Below are positions 51,476 to 62,884 of a DNA stretch of 64,000 nt, piece after piece. Position 1 is the first letter of the stretch. The number at the start of each line of letters is the position of its first letter. Origin of the DNA: Cepaea nemoralis. Taxonomy: Eukaryota > Mollusca > Gastropoda > Stylommatophora > Helicidae. The notes beneath the pieces are model-generated. The model was not told the origin of the DNA. It was given only the letters and a program-made list of their open reading frames with translations, and did no database searches. The DNA is taken from assembly GCA_014155875.1 (NCBI GenBank), contig JACEFZ010018303.1, forward strand, positions 851,001-915,000, read 5' to 3'. Made by a program: the position numbers and the translations under genes.

Positions 51476-53000
51476 ATGTATAGGGATTTGTGATGTCTTT
51501 TATTTCACGTGGAAGATTGTTCCACAGCTGAGCTGCAGACTACATGAAGCTTGTTTTGTATAAGTCTATCCTAGGCTTCGGAATGTGTATTATATTTAAT
51601 CGTTTACTGTGTCTAGCATTATATTCAAACAATGGCCAAAGGTAGTTTGGGGCATTTTGATGTAGGATTTTTTGAATTAGTTTAGCCTTATTGAAAAGCA
51701 GACGTTTGTGGAGTGGTAGTAACTGAAGGCGTTTATGCAGCCTAGGATTGTCAGTTAAATGTTTGCTATGAATTAAACTCATGTCCCGTTTCTGGAGTGA
51801 GTAAAGTCGCTTAATTCTTGAATTGGGACAACCGTCCCAGATTGTAGAGCAGTAGTTAAAATGTGTCTGTATGTGAGACGTAAAGAATATTTTCCTTATG
51901 ACCTCGTCAAGGAATTTTTTAAAATTTTGGCGAGTTGGTAGACTTTTTTCGCTGTTTGTTTAGTGAGCGCTTGAACGTGAGGATTAAAGGTTAGGTTTCT
52001 ATCAATGATGAGGCCTAATGTTTTGTGCTCAATTACACTTTCTACTGGCATGTTATCGATCTGAAGTTGAAGTGATCTGTGTGAATTTAGAGTTTGAAGT
52101 CTTTGTCTAGTTGTTAATAACATAGATTTTGTTTTAGTGATGTTAATTTGCATACGGTTCGCATAGCTCCACCTAACTACATTATTTAATTCTTGTTGCA
52201 AAGACAACTCCAGCAAATTACTGCTTTCAGCGTTTGAATACACTGTACAGTCGTCTGCAAATATATCGCAGGACGACGAAAGATGCAAAGGTAGATCATT
52301 AATATTTTTGGCAAATAATAGAGGGCCAAGAATAGAGCCTTGCGGTACTCCAGTATTGAAGGTTTGGGACAGAGATTTATTGTATGATACTACTTGCTTT
52401 CTGTTTGACAGAAAAGATGTTATTAGCGTCACAAAATTAGGGCCAATATTGATTGTCTCTAGTTTTTTTTAATTATGAAAATAACATGGTCTATCATATC
52501 AAATGCTTTTTTTTTTGAAATCGATAAACACAGCTCCACATAGATTGTTGTTATTTATATTCTGGTGCCAATTTTCTATCATGTTTGTTAGGGCCGTATG
52601 GCAAAACTACTTTGGTCGAAATCCTGATTGACTGTCAACTGCAAGCTTGTTGCGATCTAAATACTGTAATGTTACCTTATGGATGTGTTTTACTAATGGT
52701 TTATATAGTGATGATAGTAAAGAAATGGGTCTATAATTGTTCGGGAGACCATTGTCCAATGAACCATATTTACGTAGAGGATACACTTTAGCTGATGGAA
52801 AGTGACCTTTGGTGAGACACTGATTATATACATAGGTTAGTGATACACAGATCACTGGCGCAGCACAGCGGAGAATCCGATTGCTGATTTCATCTAACCC
52901 AGATGAGTTTGTGGTTTTTTTAGGTTACTGAGGTAAGTGAATACTTCAGTGACTGTCATTAGCGGTATTTCAGAAAGGATATCACGGGAGTATCTGTTCT
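51476..53000 (-). pseudogene. L2/CR1-like reverse transcriptase
   Basis: Motifs from 5' to 3': TVTEVFTYLSNLKKP near 52950, NNYRPISLLSSLYKPLVK (52750), GVPQGSILGPLLF (52340) and the catalytic IFADDCTVYSN (52260). Then LGLIIDRNLTFNPHVQ and a C-terminal LLPLHKRLLFNKAKLIQKI region ending near 51470. Frameshifts lie near 52440-52600 and 51790-51900. Not functional. Confidence 0.85.
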
Positions 53001-53004
53001 CGCA

Positions 53005-53955
53005 AAATGATGACAGTAAAGATAAGTCGCCTATTAAGAGAGGTGTTAGGCAGGGATGTGTAATGTTGTCAGATCTTTTTTCCCTATACAATCAAAATAT
53101 TTTCAGAAATGTAGAAGATATAAATGGAATCAGCATTGGAGGACGAAACATCAATAACATTAGATATGCGGATGATACAGTATTGATTGCAGACAATGAG
53201 CAGGATCTGCAACAATTAGTAGATGCAGTTGTTGTACACAGTGAGCAACTGGGGTTAGAATTAAATTGTAAAAAGACACAGGTTATGGTCGTCACTAGGA
53301 AGAACGAAATACCACAATGTAATATACAAGTAAATGGGAATATTCTTCAACAAGTGAATCGGTACAATTATCTCGGAACAGTCATAACATCTGATGGGAG
53401 ATGCCTTGAAGAGATTAGAACAAGAATCGCCATGGCGAAAATAGCCTTTAGCAAGATGAAAAACATTCTGACCAATAAAAAGATGTCAATTGAAACGAGA
53501 AAAAGAGTGTTGAGGGGATACATAGAGCCTGTTCTTTTGTATGGATGTGAAACTTGGACAATGTGCAGTCAGGCTGAAAAATATCTGATGGCTGCAGAAA
53601 TGGGGTTTCTGAGGAAAATGCAAAGAATACCATGGACAGACAGAAAAACCAATGACCAAGTACTACAGGAGGCAAATGAAAATCATAAATTGATTGGAGA
53701 AATTAGACGTAGACAGTCGACATTTTTGGCTATGTTATGAGTAGAAATGGATTGGAGAACTTAGTGACAACTGGCAAGATCGAAGGGAACAGACCAAGGG
53801 GAAGACTGAGTAGTAAATATCTGGATGGCTTAGCCACATGGCATGGACTAGACAGGAACACGGAGCTGATCCACAACTCTGGTGATCGAGTGAAATGGCT
53901 AGTAATGACCGCCCACGCTTATCGGCATAGCACATGATTGATTGATTGATTGAAA
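53005..53955 (+). pseudogene. RTE-like reverse transcriptase, 5' truncated
   Basis: Open from 52937 to 53740 (267 codons), then one frameshift at about 53735. RGVRQGCVMLSDLFSLYNQN, NIRYADDTVLIADNEQDLQQ (catalytic YADD), RYNYLGTVITSDGRCLEEIR, YGCETWTMCSQAEK, then GRLSSKYLDGLATWHG. It ends with an (attg)n tail at 53934-53954. Same subfamily as the element at 61.3-64 kb. Confidence 0.88.
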
Positions 53956-54941
53956 CTGTGTTAATGAGCTGGCCCAGCAGCGAGCACACACGTCTGTCTG
54001 CCTGTCCGGTTGTCGTATATTCCAATAGCCGTGGGGGACAAGATGTAACATCCTGTGCTGCCACGTCCACGTCTCTTACAATGGGTGTCAGGAGATTTTC
54101 TGGGAAGTAAAGTCGACCCCTGAGACTACAGCTTTGAACGAGTTCCTATTGGCCTGTAAAAGTACGGGGTTTGCACCATATACCCGAAACGCCCACACAG
54201 GGCCGTGCCGTCCTATAATACACAGCGGCGGCCGCATCAGGCGGCACCGTGAGGGGGCTTTACAAGGGGGCGGCATTTTTAAAGAAAAAACATGTAAGGG
54301 GTGGCATTTCGACTACTTGCATTATACTGAGAAAATCTACCGCACAGTACCGCGCCTACATAGGTGGAAACAGGTGATGTACTCTTGACTTAGACGGAGA
54401 ATTCAATTGAGTGAATACTCACCTTGTACAGGGACATCATTATGTAACAAGCCATCTATTGGCTAACAGAGGTGCGCATTTATCAATAACTATATTATTA
54501 TGTCGTTACTGAGCTGACAATAATTACCTGTTCACAGCATGCTGAATGTTACACACTCCGACAGCTGGCATGTCGATTTAACACGTAATGAAGTTGAAAG
54601 AGTTCGCCCCGTTTTGTTTGTCAGTCTGTATGTCCACGTAAAATATGCTAGTTAGGCTTTCCAACATTTGCCAGGGCAGTGGTTTGCTCGATATACTCTA
54701 AAATCTAAACGAGATTCATAGTGATACTGTACTGAGGTGTTAGCTATATCAGACTCGTTGCTCTTCTCTTTGCCGTTGTCAAATACACCGGATCAGATTA
54801 GGGACAGGTTCTGTATCATGTTCAATATAAAACAGCAACGTTATCAAGACAATAACGTCTTAAGCTCAGTATGAACCAGACACGGTACGATTTAAAGCAA
54901 GACACATTTCTACCTATCGGCATTAAATACTGGGTGTATAT
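53956..54941. other. Unassigned sequence
   Basis: No gene or known repeat recognised. The frame at 54134-54388 has no motif. Confidence 0.35.
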
Positions 54942-55158
54942 AGTCTGACTACACTTTGTATGTAGAACAAATCTGAAAAATTAAGCACAAGATGTTATCA
55001 AATATTCTGCTCTACAATCCATCGTGAAACTGGAGTAATTCTTTGCAATCCAAACAGAATAGTGTTATCAACGGAAGAAAGCATTTTTAGCACATTTGTT
55101 AATGACATCATGTATTTCATTTTTCAAATTTGTTCTACATACACAGTGTAGTGAGACT
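54942..55158. mobile_element. MITE-like element with long inverted ends
   Basis: About 40-bp imperfect inverted repeats: agtctgactacactttgtat gtagaacaaatctgaaa at the left, and the complement of a segment ending tacacagtgtagtgagact at the right. No coding sequence in the 217 bp. The target duplication is not clear (tat / tta), so the superfamily is unknown. Confidence 0.65.
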
Positions 55159-55925
55159 TTACAAACACCCATAGATTGCTACTGTCATCGAGCTGGGCCT
55201 ACAAATACTGGTTGCCAGGTGACACATCTACTGAAAAGTCGCTGACATTGTAAACATAGTGTTTACAGTTTCAGGGGTCCACTTCATCAGGGATCCACTT
55301 GACCCACTTGGTATCTAGCTAGATGACACCCTGGCCAGTCCACCACTGATTACTGGCGTGAGGCGGACACTCATGGACCATCATACTTAGGTGCACTCAT
55401 CATTGCTCTTTAATATTCGTCCACTATGGTCAAACCACTCACTGGCACCCATTCATGCTTTGCACGTACATCCACCGGGACTCCTTCTTAGATTTCACTC
55501 TCGGAGAACCATCTCATCTCTATTGCTTCTAGTTTCCCGCCTTACCTTCCTGCCCTTCTCTTCGTGTACCACTTCCACTCATTTACCTGAGATCTTCACT
55601 GAACCTTTACTATCCCCTAACACGGTTCCCATGACCCATAGACTTCCACGGCTGTGTCTATAAAAGGATAAAGGTGACTTTCATGTTACTATCAGTCTGG
55701 GATCCTGAGATAAGCAGCAACAAATTGTTCTTTCAAATTTGCATTTTCTCGTCACTGTTCTCATTTGTTTTCACCTTTTTATTCTCCTCATCCTATTCTT
55801 ATGCCTTAATATAGTCAGTCACTCGAGGGTCTTCTCCGTGATTACATGTTGTGTTATGTGTATGTATTTGTTTGCTTGTGAAGGCTAGTCGCCGCAACGT
55901 CCTGTACGTTTCCTAATTCTGATCT
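55159..55925. other. Unassigned sequence
   Basis: No gene or repeat recognised. The 90-codon frame at 55391-55663 lacks motifs. Confidence 0.35.
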
Positions 55926-55939
55926 ATAAATCTAAATTA

Positions 55940-56187
55940 ATTTTTTTCCCCGCATTTCCATCCTGTTTCAGGATATTGCGGTCAACATCAGCATCTTTCA
56001 GCTGTATGTTGATTCCTAGGCTAGATTACGCTCATCAGCACACCACGACTTTCTGAGCGACCGGCTCCATACTCTCATAAGTCACTGGCGCGAATCGAAC
56101 CGCTTCCAATTCTCGTGCGCTCACGTCAACCAAGAGAGTATTCGAGGTTACGGAAAAAGCTGCTAACTCCTCGGCCAGGGAGCCGGC
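55940..56187 (-). mobile_element. tRNA-derived SINE with perfect target duplication
   Basis: 248 bp flanked by the 14-bp duplication ATAAATCTAAATTA (55926-55939, 56188-56201). The minus strand has the head tggccgaggagttagcagct (A-box-like) and gcggttcgattcgcg (B-box-like), then the shared domain with gagccggtcgctcagaaagt and a poly(A)-like tail. The best-preserved member of the family at 25649-25893. Confidence 0.93.
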
Positions 56188-56299
56188 ATAAATCTAAATT
56201 ACTTTATGTTATTTTATATTGTTTAAAGAGAGTTGTGGCACGTTCAGGGTAACTACATCAGACCTGACTATGGAGATGCTCCATGGCACTCGCACGATC

Positions 56300-56745
56300 C
56301 GCTGAAAGGGAAATCATACACGTTATAATAATATCAGACTCTATGGACATGCTACAGAAAATTGCACTCGATAATTTTCCCCCGAATGGACAGGCATCAT
56401 GAGGAAGACGCGTTTCACATCATTCACGTGGATGTTCGCACCGGGACATGCCAGAGATAAAGGTAATGAACGCGCTGACCAGCTGGCAAGGAATGCAACA
56501 ATAAACACGGGAAGAAGCATGGGCAGGGCTGATATAGTCAATGCAGTACGGACTCGGTTGGTGGATACTGACGAGAATCTGATGCTAGCCTAGCTACATG
56601 AACTGGGGATGAAGTCTGGTCAAGCAGGTCAATGTTCCTTTCGGGAGAAAGAGAGAAGATGTCATAACCAACTCCTCATAGGAACAGTGAGAAGAATTAC
56701 TCCGAGATGTTTGCTGCATCGCTGTACTGAGCACGCATGAAATAG
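56300..56745 (+). pseudogene. RNase H-type LINE C-terminal fragment
   Basis: IISDSMDMLQK, then FAPGHARDKGNERADQLARN (final RNase H block) and a C-terminal tail with GTVRRITPRCLLHRC. One stop at 56591. No reverse transcriptase upstream. Confidence 0.8.
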
Positions 56746-56770
56746 CTCAATGTACAGTGACACCTTTAAA

Positions 56771-57280
56771 CATGACACAAACATAACATAAACATAACAT
56801 AAACACATTATAAACACACCATAAAACTGATATAAACATAACATAAACATAACATAAACATATACATAACATATACATAACAGATACATAACATATACAT
56901 AACATAAACATAACATATGCATAACATAAAAATAACATAAGATATCAGAAAGCAATGGCTAACTACTGAGCGTAATCTTGCCTAGTACATCAACAGCAGC
57001 TGAAAGATGCTGGTGTTGACTGCATCGTCCTGTAACGGATATGCAACATTTAAAAAAAAAACATAAAAATAAACATAACATAATCATAAGCATAACATAT
57101 ACATAACATAAACATAACATAAACATAACATAAACATAATATATGCATAACATATGCATAACATACAAATAACATAAGATAACATAAAAATGAACATAAC
57201 ATAAACATAAGCATAACATATACATAACATAAACATAACATACCATAAACATAAGCAGAACATAAAAGATAACATGATTA
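56771..57280 (+). repeat. (AACATA)n-type array interrupted by a SINE
   Basis: Low-complexity array of aacataaacat variants at 56771-56940 and 57051-57280. The gap contains the 3' domain of the SINE family. Confidence 0.9.
56943..57050 (+). mobile_element. SINE, 3' part only
   Basis: It contains cagaaagcaatggctaacta and gctgaaagatgctggtgttg, then an A-rich tail. Same 3' domain as the other SINEs in the window; tRNA-like head missing. Confidence 0.85.
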
Positions 57281-57679
57281 ATGTTATGAGATAGATGGGT
57301 AGCGGGAGCCGGTTGTTGCTGTTGTTGAATAAAATTAATCCACAGAAAGATGCGGGTGATTGTTCTGTGTAGCATATTGCACGCTGTGTGTAATAACGGT
57401 CTAATGTGCATGTTGTCTAGTGACGCTTTGTTGTGACGTCACGTTTCTTGCTTCACTGGTTTTAATGACCCACGTCACAGTGCAACAGACCTACACATAA
57501 GTGGTTCGTATCTCTTAGCAAATGTCAAGGCCGTGTTTACAATTTCATTGTTTAGATATTTTCCCCGTTATGCAAGCCCGCATATGTCCTTGAAACATGA
57601 ACTATGAACAAACATGGTGAACAGCTGTAAAACTTCAGCATTGTTAAAGACCTCAGGGAAAATAGACAACTATTGAACA
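57281..57679. other. Unassigned sequence
   Basis: No gene recognised. A short (gtt)n-like run lies at about 57312-57328. Confidence 0.35.
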
Positions 57680-58222
57680 ATCTATTAAAGCATCATCCAG
57701 GAAGGAAGCTGTTCGACTAGAAATGTGTCAAGGCATCATCAAGAAAGGAAGCTGTACGACGAGAAATGTGTCTGGGCATCATCAAGGAAGGAAGCTGTAT
57801 CAGTAGAAATGTGTCAGGGCATCATACAGGAAGGAAGCTGTTAAACTAGAAATGTGTCAAGGCATCATCAAGAAAGGAAGCTGTACGACGAGAAATGTGT
57901 CTGGGCATCATCAAGGATGGAAGCTGTAATACTAGAAATGTGTCAGAGCGTCATTCAGGAAGGGAACTGTACCACTAGAAATATACCACCAGAAAGGTGT
58001 CAGGGCATCATCCAGGAAGGGAACTGTACCACTAGAAATGTGTCAGGGCGTCATCCAGGAAGGGACCTGAACGACTAGTAATGTGACAGGGCATCATCCA
58101 GGAAGTGAGCTGTACCACTAGAAATGTGTCAGGGCATCATCCAGGAAGTGAGCTGTACCACGAGAAATTTGTCAGGGCATCATGCAGGAAGTGAGCTGTA
58201 CCACTAGAAATATGTCAGGGCA
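57680..58222 (+). repeat. 43-bp tandem repeat
   Basis: About 12 copies of a 43-bp unit (gcatcatccaggaaggaagc then tgtaccactagaaatgtgtc then agg) with small indels. It ends where the SINE-like repeat begins. Confidence 0.9.
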
Positions 58223-58440
58223 TCGTCCAGGAAGAGAGCCGTGGTAGCGTAGTGGCAAGACGCTAGCCCGAATGCCTGGTGGTCAGGTGATTTTTTGCAT
58301 TGGTAGAATATCCTTGGGTATTACAACTGCGGTTGTCTACGGGGTGTGGTAGTCAGTTTCACACCAGCCACACTTAGTGGCCTCTTGGGACATGTATGGT
58401 AGACGACAATTTTATTATTTATTTCCTGCACGCACCAAGG
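58223..58440 (+). repeat. SINE-like dispersed repeat
   Basis: Head agagagccgtggtagcgtag then tggcaagacgctagcccgaa looks tRNA-like. The 3' block ggcctcttgggacatgtatg resembles a block at 51385-51410. Its first 20 bases recur at 32370. No target duplication found. Confidence 0.5.
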
Positions 58441-59265
58441 TAAAACACTGGCGTATGTTTACCCACTTCCTTTCTGAAATCTTCCAAGAAAGATTAGATA
58501 ACGTTTGAATTAACTTTTTAATTTTGTGTATTGCTTAATTATTGTCCTTAGTTAAAGTAATCAAAGTTATGTTGACCACGCTAATGTTGTATAGTAGTTA
58601 CATGTCATGTAATTTTCTTGCATCAATCCTTTCACAGATAGAAGATTGCCCGCTACAAGATCATGACCTCCGAGACAACTGGCGTATACACAGCATCACG
58701 TAATACTTTGACCACAGTAGACGTCAGCATGGCTTGACAAATACAGTAATTGAAAGGTGGTTTCTTGGAGGAAACGTCAAGTTACAACCAACACAGAGAT
58801 GGGCACAAGGCATTGTAGACTCCGTGGAAATAGCTTGGGCGTGGGAATTGGCGAAGGGTTAAGAATCGTTCCCGTAGATTGTGATGAAGTTCTGGAAAAT
58901 ATGATTTTCTACATGAGGAGCGTGGCTGATTTTCCTGGGATTGATTGGGTGGTCATGATGTTAACACGTCGGTTATTTTTACGTTAATATTAACACTTTC
59001 CACAAACTCTCGTCCTGAACGTTTTAAATGAGTGTCACTCATCTCCTCTCATCTTTTTCCTCGCGGTGTCGAGGTGAAGCATAAATGGCTGAAGAGTGCC
59101 CGTTTATGGGCTTCATGTATGAGTGTCAAAAAATCGAATTATAGTGAAGCAGGTGGCAAACATAATGTTATAAAATCCGATTCACACGGACCAAGTATTG
59201 TCCTAACTTAAAGAACACAGCATGTTTTATATATCAAATAACAAATGAAATCTCTCTACTGTAAG
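58441..59265. other. Upstream flank of methyltransferase gene 2
   Basis: No repeat recognised. The promoter presumably lies here but I see no definite core element. The frame at 58757-58987 has no motif. Confidence 0.35.
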
Positions 59266-59426
59266 ATGGCAAGTTATGCGGAGAAACTTGGCGGTCTTGT
59301 CAACTCTGCACTTGCTGGCCTCGCTTTGACTTTATCCAAAGATGTGGGAATCCTGCAAGTTCTGCTTGATGCTCAGAAACCGCTGACATCTCACGAGATC
59401 GCTGGCGAGAGGCACTTGAAGGAAAG
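59266..59426 (+). CDS. Methyltransferase gene 2, exon 1
   Basis: 161 bp from ATG at 59266 to the donor (AG then gtacga at 59427): MASYAEKLGGLVNSALAGLA, LTLSKDVGILQVLLDAQKPL, ending ..HLKER. The same length, phase and donor as exon 1 of gene 1 at 27653-27493, with about 13 differences, clustered at the two ends. The middle 60 or so bases are identical. It reads away from gene 1, so the two are divergent. Exons 2 onward were not found before base 64000. Function: probable SAM-dependent methyltransferase of the Rv2258c-like type, substrate unknown. Confidence 0.8.
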
Positions 59427-59504
59427 GTACGAGTCGTTGTTTATGTTTTCGTCTTTTAAATTCAAACAGTGATGAAGACTGGGAGATATTTTGTTGTTTA
59501 GTAA

Positions 59505-59935
59505 TGTTCATCATCATCCAGTGCCTTGGCGGCTGGCGGGGGCGATCACGTCTCCCCAAAAAGTACGATCTTCGACGTCATGGATCAATTCGTGAGTTGA
59601 CTCTCTTCCGTGCCATGACACAAGACTGTCTTCCTCTATTTATCTTTTCGGTCGTCAAAACATGTTCCAGTTTTTGTCTTCTTATAACGTGGCCAAAAAC
59701 GATGACCGCCTCTTTCTGATGTTTGTGATAAGTTGTATTTGCGACTCAGCTTCGCTTAAAACGTCCTAATTGCCAAATTTGGCTGTCCTATTAATTTTCA
59801 GCATTCTTCTATAAAACTACATCTCCAAGGCTTCCATGGAAGTTTTCGCCTGTTTACAAATTGTCCAGGACTCGCAGTCGTATGTTAAAACTGGTTCTAT
59901 GTAACATGCAAGGACTTTGTTTTTCTAACTTTCAA
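59505..59935 (-). pseudogene. Degraded RTE-like RT C-terminal fragment
   Basis: The minus strand contains EPVLTYDCESWTICKQAKTS, decayed sequence with RRMLKI, and ends HELIHDVEDR then a (gat)n tail near 59508. Several stops. Lies in intron 1 of methyltransferase gene 2. Confidence 0.7.
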
Positions 59936-60019
59936 GGACAATGGCTTATTGCACGAAACATTCTTCATTTGATAGAATGTAGTTTTTGCTTGTTTTATTC
60001 TGTTCTTTATCACAGTTAT

Positions 60020-60960
60020 ATCAGATATGTTCACAGTCAATACAGGAGTGAGACAGGGATGTGTGCTCTCTCCTCTGCTATTTAATATCTATATGGACAG
60101 AATATCCAAAGAAGAAAGTCTTGACAGAACAGATTCAGAAAATTTAGAACTCTTTACTCCAGATGAAACAACTGATCCATAGGAAATAAATGAACTTCTA
60201 TTTGCAGACGATCAGTGTCTGTTTTACAGCGATGAGGGCAGACTACAACATCATATTAATAATCTGAGTTCAACCTGCAGCAGATACAATATGAGTATAA
60301 ACAAAGCCAAAACTGAAGTAATGCAAGTTAGCAGATCTCCGCGCCCATTAAGTATACAGATAAATGACAAAACTCTGAAACAAGTTAAAGAATTCAAATA
60401 CCTTGGAAGTATGATCACAGAAGATGGCAGATTGGACAGAGAAATTGAAATCAGATGTCAAAAAGCTAGTACACTTACATATCAACTATCACCCTAACTG
60501 AAACATCCAAATACCCATGTCCGCTAAACGACAGATAATAAACAGCATATTCACACCAACCCTATGCTACCAATCTCAAACCTGGATTTTATCCAAATCA
60601 CACCTTCGTAAAATCAACACCTGAGGAGAGCTGCCAACCTAACAATCCGAGACCGAGTAAGAAATGCTACTATCAGACAGATTGTGGGATCAACACCTTG
60701 TGCCACATTTATTGAAAGGCAGAAGATCAATTGGTTTGGCCATGTCGTTAGAATGCAACAATAACAACTACCATCACTGGCCTTAAATTTAGGCTCATCT
60801 GAGACAAGACCAAGAGGACGTCCAAGAAGAAAATGGATAGACGCCATCAAAGACATTGTACAATTACATGGAATGATGTTATCCAGTGCCGCCCACCGGG
60901 CGCTGGAACGCAAATTATTCCTTTCCACGACGCTTGACGGCAGAAGTGGAAAATGATGAT
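60020..60960 (+). pseudogene. Non-LTR reverse transcriptase, 5' truncated
   Basis: TGVRQGCVLSPLLFNIYMDR, then the catalytic LLFADDQCLFYSDEG, FKYLGSMITEDGRLDRE, GHVVRMQQ and RPRGRPRRKWIDAIKDI. Tail (atg)n at 60955-60990. Stops lie at 60180, 60495 and 60760. Related to the fragment at 18365-18935. Confidence 0.85.
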
Positions 60961-61211
60961 GATGATGATCATGATCATGATGATGATGATGATATTGATC
61001 ACAGTGATGTATCTTCCATCTGATGTTATCCATGTGATTAGATATCTGAATTGGATATCTTGTAATGTTATGGGTTGGTTAAATAATGAATTGGGCAGGC
61101 GCGTTAATGTCTTTGATAGGGAGCTACACTGATCACGTGATGAGGGCATTCATTCGTGCGTTTCCCGCCTGCGTTTGTCGTCTGCTAACAGAATAGAATA
61201 CTGACCATCTT

Positions 61212-61227
61212 CCCCCCCCCCCCCCCA
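61212..61227 (+). repeat. Poly(C) tract
   Basis: Run of about 16 C residues. Likely length-unstable in sequencing. Confidence 0.9.
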
Positions 61228-61358
61228 TAAGTCCAGGCCTGCAGAATGTGATAACATTATCAAATCAAAGACACATATGAGATTCCTGCTCCGCCAAATT
61301 TTTTCTTGTTGGTTGGGTCACGAGTTCACATGGGATTCCCCAAGTGTTCATCCATCCA

Positions 61359-62728
61359 TCATGTGCCATGCCGGTAAGCGTGGGCGGTCATGTTCTGCCA
61401 TCTCACTCGATCACCAGAGTCGTGGATCAGCTCTGTGTTCCTGTCTTGACCATGCCACCAGGCCAAGCCATCCAGGTATTTCCTTCTAGGTCTTCCCCTT
61501 GGTCTCCTCCCTTCGATCTTGCCAGTTGTCACCAAGTTCTCCAATTCATTTCTTCTCATGACATGCCCAACATTTTTTGACTGTCTACGTCTAATGACTC
61601 TAATCAGTTTACGATCTTCATTTGTTTCTTGAAGGACTTGTTCGTTGGTTTTTCTGTCTGTCCATGGTATTCTTTGCATTTTCCTCAGAAACCACATTTC
61701 CACAGCCATTAGCTGTTTTTCAGCTTGACTGCTTATTGTCCACGCTTCACAACCATACAAAAGTATAGGTTCTATGTAGCACCTCAATACTCTTTTTCTC
61801 GTTTCAATTGATATCTTTTTGTTGGTCAGTATGTTTTCCATCTTGCTAAAGGCTACCTTCGCAATGGCAATTCTTGTTCTAATCTCTTCAAGGCATCTCC
61901 CATCAGATGTTATTACTGTGAAGAGATAACAGTATCGATTCACTTGTTTAAGAATATGTCCATCTACTCGTATCTCACATTGTGGTATTTCCTTCTTCCT
62001 AGTGACGACCATAATCTGTGTCTTTTTACAATTTAATTCTAACCCTAGTTGTTCACTGTGTGCAACAACCGCATCTACTAAATTTTGCAGGTCTTGTTCA
62101 TTGTCTGCAATCAAGACTGTATCATCTGCATATCTAATGTTATTGATGTATCGTCCCCCAATGTTGATTCCTTCCATATCTTCTATATTTCTAAATATAT
62201 ATTCACTATACAGGGAAAAAAGATCTGGAGACATTACTCATCCCTGTCTCACACCTCTTTTACTAGGCTGATATTGACCTACATCGTTATCAATTCTGAT
62301 GGCAGCTTGTTGTTTCCAATATATGTTCTTTTACAAGTCTAAGGTCCTTTCCATCAATTTGTAGATCTTCAAGCATCCTTATCATGTCAACATGTCTCAC
62401 TTTATCGAAAGCCTTTGTGTAGTCAATAAAGCAAAGATATAGATCCTTGTTTACTTCTATAGAACGTTCAATTACTGTTCTCAGTATATACACAGCATTT
62501 ACTGTGCCCTTGCCTTCTACAAACCCACATTGTTCTTCTCCTATTTCAGGTTGTATTTTCTTCCTAACTCTTTGCATGATAATTCTCAGCAGAATCTTTG
62601 TGATGTGGCTCATTATACTAATTGTTCTATGTTGATCGCATTCCATGACTCCTGATTTCTTCGGGATTGCAATAAATATAGAATTACATAATTCAGGATG
62701 TATATCCCCAGTATCGTATATTGCGTTC
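61359..62728 (-). pseudogene. RTE-like reverse transcriptase
   Basis: Two frames. 62754-62290 holds IFIAIPKKSGVMECDQHRTI, EEQCGFVEGKGTVNAVYILR and LCFIDYTKAFDKVRH. 62234-61359 (291 codons) starts with MSPDLFSLYSEYIFRNIEDM, followed by the catalytic NIRYADDTVLIAD, then LFTVITSDGRCLEE, YGCEAWTISSQAEK, GHVMRRNELENL and RRKYLDGLAWWHG. A frame break lies near 62240-62290. Well preserved, so a fairly young copy. Confidence 0.88.
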
Positions 62729-62871
62729 CCCGGGAAGGTTAACCCGGTCAACAAATGCCCGCAGAAGTCGGATGTGTCGGCCTAACGGCGCAAGAACGCA
62801 GCTCTGCTGTAAACAGGCACAACGCAATCACATCCGAAAAAAAACTCCGGATGAACGAAGAAGAAGAAGAA
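62729..62871 (+). mobile_element. Short SINE-like insertion with (GAA)n tail
   Basis: 143 bp between perfect 13-bp repeats GTATATTGCGTTC (62716-62728, 62872-62884). It starts cccgggaaggttaacccggt and ends gaacgaagaagaagaagaa. No clear A/B boxes of tRNA type. It splits the RTE-like polyprotein just upstream of the RT domain. Confidence 0.85.
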
Positions 62872-62884
62872 GTATATTGCGTTC

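Larger units (their letters stand above)
50018..53000 (-). mobile_element. L2/CR1-like non-LTR retrotransposon with nested insertion
   Basis: Minus-strand element: RT-coding part 53000-51476, then its 3' UTR and (ttg)n tail in 50429-50018. It is split by 50430-51462, with the 13-bp duplication AATTTGCGATTAT (50417-50429, 51463-51475). The conserved 3' end links it to the truncated copies at 34.2 and 48.1 kb. The upstream endonuclease is missing (5' truncated near 53000). Confidence 0.8.

Noticed and set aside
58757..58987. 76-codon frame upstream of methyltransferase gene 2
   Set aside because: No recognisable domain or splice context; probably chance.
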